Positions 8,024-15,261 of a stretch of 15,261 nt of DNA are shown piece by piece. The stretch is taken from positions 1 through 15,261 of the forward strand of contig JANDJZ010000814.1 of the NCBI GenBank assembly GCA_027943245.1, given 5' to 3'. The first letter of the stretch is position 1. Every line of letters begins with the position of its first letter. The notes under the pieces were generated by a model that was given only the letters and a program-made list of their open reading frames with translations, ran no database searches and was not told where the DNA came from. The translations under genes and the position numbers were made by a program. The DNA is from Acanthamoeba sp. SK_2022b (taxonomy: Eukaryota; Discosea; Longamoebia; Acanthamoebidae).

Positions 8024-11000
8024 ATGGACACCACCTCGGCCCGGAGAGAGTGGTCGGCCGCCATCGTCACCCTCTTCCCGGAGAATGACGAGTGCGCCTT
8101 CCCGCTCATCGGACGTGCCATCGACAAAGAAGTTGCCGCCACCAGTACGTTGCCCTCCGCAAACCCACCCCTTTTGCCTTGGTGCCTCACCCTTCCTGCT
8201 GCCTTATCTTGCGCAGCGTCGGAGGCACAGCTGTGGCGCGAGGAGTCGCTCATGGTGGACCTCGTGGGCGAGTTCGTACGCGCCGCTTCCGTCAAGCCGT
8301 TGGCTAGGCTGGCGCCCCACATCAGGGAAGTCATGAAGGAGTACGTGCTCCTGCAAAACTTTATAGCGGGCTTTTTATTATTGTTAAAATACCTATATCT
8401 TTGAGTGATGGTAGGACCAATTATTTTTATTTGTTTTTCTTTTCTTTTTCTGTCGCACGCGAAAACGGTTGTGCGGTTGCCCGCCACCTGGCCCCGTTAA
8501 TTATGGGAAAACCGCAATTCGGCCATTGGCCGCAGGTTGAGGCCCAGGTGCTTTTGGTGTTCGCTCTTCGGTTGAAGCGAAGCGACACCATTAAGCTACT
8601 GTGCCCTAAGCCTTTGCCATTTCGCAGCTTGACTGCCCGCCAATCACTTGCTGCTCGCAGTTGCATTACCTTTTCTCCACCCACAACTGGATTTCTGTCT
8701 CTGCGTTTGCCATTGTGTTATTTGGGTTGTCTGTTAACCACCATTACTATCATACCAGGGCCAAGAAGAAGGACGATCTCGAAGGCGAGGCCCTGGCGCG
8801 GTGGCTTGTGGCGTGCGCCGAAAAGATGTTCAAGGCCGTGCTCGAGGTGATCGAGGAGTCCCCCAGGTGGCCACCAGACCCCTCCCTCTCTTTTTTCTTA
8901 TTATTTCAACTCCGATCACGCAACCATTGAGCTGCAGCGTTGTGAGGGGCTCTTTCCTATGGCACACCAGCTTACACGCACAGCAACACACACGTACAGC
9001 CTGGTCAAGACCGCTATCAAGCACCTGTACGGAGCGGCCAAGGAGCGCTTCCCGGACTTTGAGTTTCGCGCGGTGGGCGCGCTTGTCGGGCTCCGATGCT
9101 ACTGCCCGGCCATCGTCTCCCCGGAGCTGTACAACCTCGTGAAGCCCGGTACGTGCACGCGCCCCGATGACTTGGCAGCGCTGCCGCGCGTGGGGATAGC
9201 GCTCCTGTGTGTGCGCGGCCACCAACCGGCCTGTCTGGCTGCGTGCAACAGGCAAGGAAATTTCGATCATGGCGAGGAAGGCGCTCGTGAAGATCGCCAA
9301 GCTGTTGCAGAACGTGTTCAACGAGACGGGCATGGACGAAGACGCCACCTCGCCCGAGCTCTCCCAGAACTTCATTCGCAGCTGTATCCCAAAGTTTCAC
9401 TCCACCATTCTCAGCATCACCGTACGCCCCGCTACCCCCCCCCCTCTCGCATGCACAAGGCTTGGCGCTAAACCGCGGCGAGACAGGAGGGGCGACGTCT
9501 GAGCGATTCGGACATAAACGGCAGCGGCAACCTGCCCGGCAGCCACGGCCTGGACGCCGACAGCGAGTCGCCGACCTCGCCCTCGGGCCTGGCGAGCGGG
9601 ATGAAGTCGCTCGGCCGCAAGTCGCTCTTCTCTGCCAAGAAGCGGAGCAAGGTCAGCGGCGGCAGCCACGGCGGCGGTGGCGACCTCTCTAACTCCGAAC
9701 TTAACTCCGAGCTGTCTCCGCGCAACGAGCTCGCGTCGTCGATGCCGTTCGCCGCGAGCGACGGGTTGCTGCAGCTCCCCCACGGCGCCAACAACAACAA
9801 CAACAACAGTAACACGAGCCCGTATGGGATGATGGGGCGCCTGGCCGTCGTGCGCAGCGCCGATGACCTCGGGCGCGAGGACGGTGGCCACCTGCGCGCG
9901 AGCCGCCAGCAGACGCGATTCCTGCTATCGGCCTTGTCGCCGTCCAACTCGAGCGACGATGACGAGGAAGAGGGCAGCAACTGCAGTACGAGCAGCGGAG
10001 GCGGAAGCGAGAGCAGCGGCGATGACAGCAACCTGGTCAACGCCAGGGTCTACAAGCAGCTATCGCGCAGCTCGGGGGCGGCCGCGGACGGCCTGGGCCT
10101 GCCCAAGCGACCGATTCGTTTCCCCGTCATCGAGTCCGACAACGCTCGCGCGCGCTCCTCCGATTCGCTGCTCGTCGGGGCAGTCGATGCCAATGGTTCG
10201 CGTCTTCGCTCTTTGCTCTTCGCTCTTTGATAACTCCTGTTAATCTTTTATAACTCCGGTCTGTAGTGTTGGTGAAGTGGTCGGTGAAGGAGCTGATGGA
10301 CTACCTCCACAAGTCCGGGTTCTCCGAAGACACCCGCCACGCCATAAAGAAGGCCAAGGTCAACGGCGAGGCCCTCCTCAAGCTCGAGAACGCCTCGCTG
10401 CACGCGTTGGGCATCGTCAAGCTGGGCGAGCGCAAGCGACTCCTCAAGCTCATACGCGAGGCCGGCGAGTGCAGTTCGTTCGCGTTCCTCGACCGCACCG
10501 ACATGGCCGAATGGACGGCCGACGAGGTGGGCAAGTGGGCCGGCGTCAACGGCTTCGAGGAGTACCAGAGCCTCATCGTCTCGCGCGGCATCACCGGCGC
10601 TCAACTCTTGCGCATGGACCACGCGCAGCTCAGCGAAATCGGAATCGCCAAGTGGGGCCACCGTCAGCGCATCCTTCGGCTCGTCGACGAGTCTCGCGCC
10701 TTCGTCATCTCTCCCCGCAGCAAAAATCGAGGTGCGTTCCTTGATTGGTGTTGTGTTGTGTCGTGTCGGAGCCTCGCCCGTGGGTTGCAACAAGGACACG
10801 TGATGGAGGCTGACCTTGGTCATCGTGGCTGCAGTGGCGTCATGGACGACCGCCGAGGTGCTGAACTGGCTCAAGACAACGGGCATGGAGCAGTACCAGC
10901 CCATCTTCTCCGCCGAACGCGTGGCCGGCGCCGAACTGTTGCAGTTCACCGAGCCCGTGCTCGTCCAGATGGGCGTCACCTCCCTCGGCCACCGGAAGCG

Positions 11001-11052
11001 ATTACTGCGCAACATCGCCACCCTACACGCGGGGGGCGAGGTCTCCGCCTAG
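8024..11052 (+). CDS. RasGAP domain protein with three C-terminal SAM domains
   Basis: Eight exons, 8024-8144, 8217-8340, 8759-8866, 9000-9148, 9252-9421, 9487-10195, 10267-10731 and 10835-11052 (TAG), give 687 residues. Residues 1-224 are a RasGAP catalytic domain, which speeds GTP hydrolysis by Ras-type GTPases. The arginine finger is Arg48 in LWREESL, and the second conserved arginine is Arg150 in GLRCYCPAIVSPELY. LVKIAKLLQNVFNETG follows, as in other RasGAPs. Residues about 225-460 are a Ser/Gly/Asn-rich linker with a poly-Asn run (NNNNNN), probably disordered. Three SAM modules follow: about 464-527 (WSVKELMDYL...LGERKRLLKLI), 541-604 (WTADEVGKWAG...WGHRQRILRLV) and 618-680 (WTTAEVLNWL...LGHRKRLLRNI). 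SAM domains often polymerise or bind other SAM proteins, so scaffolding of the GAP is inferred. ATG 8024 places the start just before the GAP fold. Confidence 0.92.
8341..8758 (+). other. Intron 2 of the RasGAP gene (418 nt), unusually long here
   Basis: It begins with GTACGT and ends in ATACCAG, and the split codon closes as Glu. It contains an AT-rich tract (about 8361-8450) and a GC-richer second half with a palindromic GGCCATTGGCC (about 8521-8531). I looked for a nested RNA gene by analogy with the U6 intron and recognised none. Confidence 0.75.
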
Positions 11053-11258
11053 ACGGGTCGCGAGAGAGAGCCATCATCTACGCGCCCAATCGTCATCGTC
11101 ATCGCCATCGCCATCGCATCTCTGTACATGCTATTTATTCTATTTATTGCGTGAGAGTTGAGCTCGCGCTCCAACGTCGAGCGTCAGCAACGACACCAAC
11201 AAAGAGGATATTCCTTCTCCTACTAACTAACGCGCACAATCGATCGGCGCGTGTGTTC
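11053..11258. other. Convergent intergenic spacer, 3' flanks of RasGAP and cytochrome b561
   Basis: It holds a short AT-rich TATTTATTC-type stretch near 11129-11149, placed like a 3' UTR of the RasGAP gene, and no recognisable gene. Confidence 0.6.
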
Positions 11259-12703
11259 CTACAAGTATCGGAGGCGGTGCACGGCCTCGGGATCGGACTC
11301 GAGGAGCGGCGAGGTGAAGGTGGGCAGCCGGCGTTGGTGTGGCGTGTGCTCCTCCTGGTGCTGCTGCTGGCTGTCGTCAACGTAATCGTGCGCGGTGGCC
11401 GGAGAGTAGTATCTCCCACTGCGCGGCGAGTCACTCGGGCAGGCCCAACCACGCCGGCCGAGTGGACAGTTTCAGTTAGCCTTGTACACGGCGGAGGCCT
11501 CCCGCTCGCGCGAGCGAGGGCTATCGAGCGCGCCCTCCATCAGCAGCGCGTCGGGCTCGTACCCGCCGCCGCTGCCGCCCGGCGAGCCCACCGTCCCTGC
11601 TCGCCCGCCGTCCCGCTGCGCGTGTCGCTGAAACAGGAGCAGGCCGACGAGGACACCCAGCCCGAGGAAGCTCATGGCGATCAGGTTGGCCAGCATGTGC
11701 GCGCCCGCGAACTTGTCCTGCGCGGGGTCGTTCAGGATGAACGTCTGCTTCTCCATCACGCCCAGCGTGGCCGCCACGATGGCGCCTTCAGCGGCGGAGA
11801 GTTGTCTAGTGAGAAGTGGAAGGAGGGGGGGGGGGGGTTTGCTCGTTGGAGCGCGTTGAGGAGAGGAGAGGAGAGGAGATACTGGACGCGGACCAAAGTA
11901 GATGAACACGCCGGCCACGCGATGCGGGGTCACCAGGGCCAACCGGACGCCGTCCCGTGCGCCAGGCCACAAGAACGTCGCACAGCCGATCACCCACTTG
12001 AAGCCGGGAGCGAGTCGACGACATGTGGCGACCATCACGAGGGAGAAAGATGGTGAGACGGTGAGATAGAGAGAGATTGAGGGAAGTGATCGATCTACGG
12101 AAGGTACCTGAATGAAGAAGACGATGCACACGGTAAGGCCGACCCAGCTGTGGAGCGAGTAGAGGTCCGGAAAGCCTCTGCGCGCACACCGCACGATAGG
12201 AGAACGACCACGATGAGTAGGTTCGTGACGTGTGTGGCGCAGTGGGTAGGTGGGAGGAGCGGCGGCCTGTACTTGTCGGCGTGGAAGCGGAAGACGAAGA
12301 TGAGACCAACCAACATGAAGATGAAGGCCGCGACGTGCAAGGCTGCGTGGGCCAGCTTCTGGCGCCACTTGGACGTCGGGTACGTAGCAAAAGACACGAC
12401 CGCTGCGGTGAGGAGTCAATCAAAAGTTCGATCTTCGTAGTCGGAACTTGAAGAAGCACTCGTGCTTCGTAGGGCGAGCAAGAAAGCAGCGGTTCAAGGG
12501 TGGTGAAGGAGTTGGCAAGATGTTGAACCTTGTGTTTCAAAGAAGAGGAAGGCCAGAACCATGAAGAGGGGATGGTAGTTGAACGGGTAGTCCGCCACCT
12601 GCGCGCCGAAGCCGTGTCGGGCATTGATGAGCCAGGCGAGCACGAGCACCACAACCAGCACCGACCATGCATGCACCACGAGCCCCAGCGTCTTCACTGC
12701 CAT
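11259..12703 (-). CDS. Cytochrome b561 family protein
   Basis: Exons on the minus strand are 12529-12703, 12273-12402, 12108-12177, 11894-11996, 11488-11785 and 11259-11418 (TAG), giving 311 residues. Cytochromes b561 are six-helix, two-heme membrane proteins that pass electrons from ascorbate across a membrane, often to reduce iron. The four heme histidines are visible: His44 (FNYHPLFM), His77 (KLAHAALH), His111 (SLHSWVG) and His150 (TPHRVAG). The family's GVMEKQTF follows in helix five/six. Exons 4 and 5 begin after AAG rather than CAG. Without the last intron, exon 5 would read on to a TGA at 11472-11474 (263 residues). I prefer the sixth exon because a 69-nt GTAC..CAG intron (11419-11487) closes in phase and opens 52 residues of coherent Ser/His/Gln-rich sequence. 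The core is certain, the tail less so. Confidence 0.88.
11825..11837. repeat. Poly-G run with adjacent GAGAG repeats
   Basis: Thirteen G on the + strand are followed by GGAGA-type repeats (about 11859-11879), all inside intron 4 of cytochrome b561. On the coding strand this is a C/CT-rich tract upstream of the exon 5 acceptor and can act as its polypyrimidine tract. Confidence 0.85.
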
Positions 12704-12843
12704 CTTCGCGCCACCGGTGTGCTTTTTTTAAAGATATATTGTGTTTGGTGCGTCGCGAGTTTTTCTGGCTTTGTATTTCTTTTAGAATTTTAGCGATAGA
12801 AAGCGCACACAGAATCATCATCAAAGAGCATTAAGCACAGAAC
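12704..12843. promoter_or_regulatory. Shared divergent promoter region (cytochrome b561 / OB-fold gene)
   Basis: Only 140 bases separate the two start codons. The region is AT-rich against GC-rich surroundings. It has TTTTTTTAAAGATATATT near 12722-12739, which could serve as a TATA element for the minus-strand gene, and a second AT-rich patch near 12776-12798 for the plus-strand gene. Transcription starts are not visible from sequence. Confidence 0.5.
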
Positions 12844-13484
12844 ATGGCCAGCCAGCAGCCACAGCAAACGACTCGAGTGCTCAGAAAGCCAGTCTGTACG
12901 CTTTCAGCGCCCCTGCCTTCTCGCTCTACCACTCATCGGATCGTTGTAACATTTTGCTATTTATTATTTTATTATTATTTTAGATTTATTTGATTTTTTT
13001 GTTTGTTTGGCCTGCACTCAAGTCGTAAATCCCTAATGTAAGCCCTCAGTCACTACTCTTAGCACGGTAGAGCCTGGATCGAAAGGGCACAACCTCGTCC
13101 TTAAGGTGGTGAGCAGCAACGTTGTGGTGGAGAAGACCAGGACTGACAGCTCGCGGGTGAAGATTGCTGAGGCCCTCGTGGGTGACCAAACTGGCGTGAT
13201 TGTGCTCACTGCTCGCAACAGTACGACCTTCCCCTGTTCGCGCGTCGTCCTCCCCCACCCTCTTACCGGTTCCTGCAACACCTACAGACCAGATCGAAGT
13301 GGTGCAGCCAGGCCAGACGATCATCGTGCGGAATGGAAAGGTGGACATGTACAAAGGCTTCATGCGCCTTGCCGTCGACAAGTGGGGGAAGTTAGAGAAG
13401 GCCACAGAACCAGCAACGTTCGAGGTGAACGAATCCAACAACCTTTCCGCGCTCGAGTACGAGCTGGTGAATGTGGATGAATAA
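12844..13484 (+). CDS. OB-fold protein, At4g28440-like (SOSS-B/RPA-type single-strand nucleic-acid binding)
   Basis: Three exons, 12844-12895, 13050-13220 and 13288-13484 (TAA), give 139 residues. The sequence follows the plant At4g28440-like family from end to end: RKPVF near residue 14, EPGSKGHNLVLKVVSS, the RVKIAEALVGDQTGVI strand pair, TARNNQ, IIVRNGKVDMYKGFMRLAVD, and a closing LSALEYELVNVDE. This family is a single OB fold related to the small SOSS-B/hSSB subunits, so single-stranded DNA or RNA binding is likely; the specific process is unknown. Length matches the family. The Phe18 codon is split by intron 1 (12896-13049), which contains an AT-rich tract. The gene is divergent from cytochrome b561 and convergent with eS19. 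Confidence 0.92.
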
Positions 13485-13609
13485 TGTTCTTTCTCACTCA
13501 AACATAAACAACGAGTGTGTTGATGAAAGTCCAGGGAGGGCAAAGAGCGCAAGGGCTAATTGGAGAGTCGCGAGAAGATTATTTGGTTTTTTGGTTAGAA
13601 CATGCACAT

Positions 13610-14243
13610 TTAAATAGTCTTCACCACCTTGATGGTGCCGGCGATTCTGTCGAGGTCCCTCTGGCCGTTGGAAGTGATCTTCCTGCCACTGGAGTTGGCA
13701 ACAAAGAGTAAGGACCAGAGCAACCAAAATTATGGACAGATAAAAGGAGGGGCTTCAGAAGGGAGTGGTACCCCTTGGTATCCTTCTCGAGGACCTTGAT
13801 CTTCTCGAGCTGCTGGAGGATGGAGCGGGGGATAGCACCGGAGGCCCTGCAGTGGTGGCTGGGACGGGTGCCGTTGTTCTGCCTGCCGCCGTACAGCTGC
13901 CTCAGCTTGCCGACGCCAATGCCACCGCGAAGGTAGACCTTGCGGGCGATCGAGGCTGCATGGATGACGCCACGTAAAAGAACGAATGGTGAGATTGTGT
14001 CGATCAAATGGGCAGCAATTCGCTAAAAATCAATGCGATTTAAAGAAGGGAGACAGACGTACCCGCACGGATGTAGTACCAGTCGGGATCATAGGGGGAC
14101 AGCTCCTTGTACGTGGCGGTCTTGACAAGATCGGACCACTTGGGGACGCGGATCTTGCCGCTGCGCTTCAAGTGCTGAGCATAAGCCTGAACGAACTCCT
14201 GAGCGGGCACGTCCTTGACGGTAACGCCGACCTTCTGCGACAT
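13610..14243 (-). CDS. RPS19: Small-subunit ribosomal protein eS19
   Basis: Three exons on the minus strand, 14063-14243, 13772-13955 and 13610-13688 (TAA), give 147 residues, the usual eS19 length. eS19 sits in the head of the 40S subunit and is needed for 18S rRNA maturation. Recognisable segments are [50 protein letters not shown], the [12 protein letters not shown] loop, and [17 protein letters not shown]. The start is ATG 14243, since this Met begins the conserved N-terminus; in-frame upstream codons belong to the leader. The leader is pyrimidine-rich (about 14247-14284 read on the minus strand), as often seen for ribosomal protein genes. Both introns use GTAC donors. Confidence 0.97.
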
Positions 14244-14429
14244 CGTGGCACTAGTAAGGGGATAGAAAGGGGAGAGAAAGAACAAACGAAGCCTCTGCCC
14301 AAGTCAAAAATGCAATCTTTAATATCCTGGTTATTTCCGGTCATAAAGTCTGAAAAATTGTCGACATAACATAAGCGCAAAACTCACACAAGCAAGAAAT
14401 TGGATTGAATCATCAAGAAGCTATCCAAC
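14244..14429. promoter_or_regulatory. Shared divergent promoter region (eS19 / 92-residue membrane protein)
   Basis: It lies between two divergent start codons 186 bases apart. The eS19 side has a long pyrimidine tract (minus strand, about 14247-14284) that could be a transcript-start or TOP-like element. The centre (about 14305-14375) is AT-rich and could hold TATA-like elements for either gene. The assignment is positional. Confidence 0.45.
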
Positions 14430-14815
14430 ATGTCGGCTCGTAATTTCGGTCTTACGGAGGGCGAGATCAAGGAGCTCATGAAGCGCCCCTACCCGCGCTT
14501 CAGGCCCGCCCCCCTTCAGCGCCTCACTTCGCAGGCCAAGGTTATCTGGCCCTTCGCCGTCGGCTGGGCCGTTACTCTTTTCCTGTACAGCAGGATTCCC
14601 ATCAGCGGTACGCAAAAACACACATATTCATCTGCTGCCGCCTATGGCTCTTTTTCAAACTGCTCTGTCACGGGACATTTATTGATTGCCCCCCCCCCCC
14701 CAATTTTCCTGAAGAGGAGGACAAGGCCAAGTCTCACTACCAGTACCAGCTCGATGTCCTGGAAGGCAAGATCAAGCCCGAGGACCACCCCATCCACGGC
14801 CACCACCACCATTAA
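14430..14815 (+). CDS. Small single-pass membrane protein, family not recognised
   Basis: Two exons, 14430-14607 and 14715-14815 (TAA), give 92 residues. The N-terminus is short and basic/proline-rich (RPYPRFRPAPLQRL, residues 19-32). One hydrophobic helix spans about residues 37-54 (VIWPFAVGWAVTLFLYS). The hydrophilic tail ends in HGHHHH. Size, single helix and a positively charged N-side resemble small accessory subunits of mitochondrial inner-membrane complexes, but no family is recognised and this is only an inference. The intron starts GTACGC and ends in AAG after a poly-C tract; the AAG is the first AG after that tract and restores the frame as Glu. It is divergently paired with eS19, which fits high constitutive expression. 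Confidence 0.75.
14689..14701. repeat. Poly-C run (intron polypyrimidine tract)
   Basis: About 13 C lie just upstream of the AAG acceptor of the 92-residue protein's intron, and probably serve as its polypyrimidine tract. Confidence 0.8.
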
Positions 14816-14964
14816 GATGGTTTCTTTCTCGCTCTCTTTTGACAAAAACAATCTCATATGTTCTACCCCCTTTCATCCGGTGTAACCCACTTTCGCGCCG
14901 TTTTTGTTATTATTCTTTATGATTTTTGGAGAAGGTTTTATTACTTTAGTGGAGTGAAGAAGGC

Positions 14965-15261
14965 CTAGTTCTCCTTCCTGTACCACTGCAAGCCCTCGTA
15001 GGTATCGTACTTGTAGTTCTTGAGTGCCATGAGGTGCGGCAGATCGGCAACGTCGAACTTGTGCAACTCCTCCTTGATGCAGGTGAGCCATTCTCTCTTG
15101 GCCTCCTGCTTGACCTTGCTCTTTTCCATGTACGCCTGCAGGTTCTGGGCTTCGAGCTTGGCTCGCTCGGCGCGCTCCTGCGATTCCACTTTCTCGCGCA
15201 CCACCATCTTCTCCCTCCATTCTTCCCTTCGCTTCTTCAAGCGGAGGGCCTTCCATCTTTC
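14965..15261 (-). CDS. C-terminal part of a charged coiled-coil-like protein, runs off the window
   Basis: A minus-strand frame stays open from the window edge to TAG at 14965-14967, coding the last 98 residues with no start inside the window. The first 55 or so residues are rich in Lys, Arg, Glu and Gln with alternating Ala/Leu (EKVESQERAERAKLEAQNLQ), as in a long helix or coiled coil. The end is more mixed: EWLTCIKEELHKFDVADLPH, then YKYDTYEGLQWYRKEN. The overall style recalls some mitochondrial ribosomal proteins with long helices (mS26-like), but I cannot assign a family. Its stop codon is 149 bases from the convergent 92-residue protein gene. Confidence 0.7.
   Translation of the reverse strand, partial: ERWKALRLKKRREEWREKMVVREKVESQERAERAKLEAQNLQAYMEKSKVKQEAKREWLTCIKEELHKFDVADLPHLMALKNYKYDTYEGLQWYRKEN

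Noticed and set aside
8069..8092. Loss of the RasGAP arginine finger, reading LFPEND as the LFR(E)N motif
   Set aside because: The true finger motif lies further on, in exon 2, as LWREESL (Arg48), with the expected spacing to the following helices. LFPEND belongs to the preceding helix region.
10266..12056. A 596-residue plus-strand frame
   Set aside because: Only its first part (SAM1 and SAM2) is coding. The rest crosses the RasGAP intron, the stop codon region of another frame and the antisense of cytochrome b561.

Overview
The window looks like nuclear DNA of a compact, GC-rich, intron-rich protist. The short phase-consistent introns, dense two-strand gene packing and domain repertoire point to an amoebozoan such as Acanthamoeba; this is inferred from style, not from a database match. 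I reconstructed spliced genes by hand, requiring GT..AG borders, matching reading-frame phase across each junction and continuity of recognised protein domains. Every multi-exon model below closes in frame.

Layout, left to right. (1) 3-2546 (+): the 3' part of a gene for an SMP lipid-transfer (TEX2-like) protein that appears to continue into a C-terminal SnoaL/NTF2-like domain. Its sixth intron holds a complete U6 spliceosomal snRNA gene (about 1551-1660, +). (2) 2668-3634 (+): an ALKBH8-type AlkB 2-oxoglutarate/Fe(II) oxygenase. (3) 3853-6889 (-): a nine-exon DUF229/sulfatase-like membrane protein with five N-terminal membrane segments. (4) 6890-8023: a 1.1 kb divergent intergenic region. 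(5) 8024-11052 (+): a RasGAP protein with a low-complexity linker and three C-terminal SAM domains. (6) 11259-12703 (-): a cytochrome b561 with a probable sixth exon. (7) 12844-13484 (+): a small OB-fold protein of the plant At4g28440 type. (8) 13610-14243 (-): ribosomal protein eS19. (9) 14430-14815 (+): an unrecognised 92-residue single-pass membrane protein with a histidine-rich tail. (10) 14965-15261 (-): the C-terminal end of a charged, probably coiled-coil protein running off the window.

The genes do not form one pathway. They cover lipid transfer, splicing RNA, nucleic-acid oxidation, Ras signalling, ascorbate/iron redox, single-strand nucleic-acid binding and translation. Divergent pairs share short promoter regions (12704-12843, 14244-14429) and convergent pairs are separated by roughly 125-220 bases. 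The points most worth a second look are the nested U6 gene, the SMP-SnoaL fusion, the three-SAM RasGAP, the multi-pass DUF229 protein and a strong preference for GTAC splice donors (17 of 36 introns).
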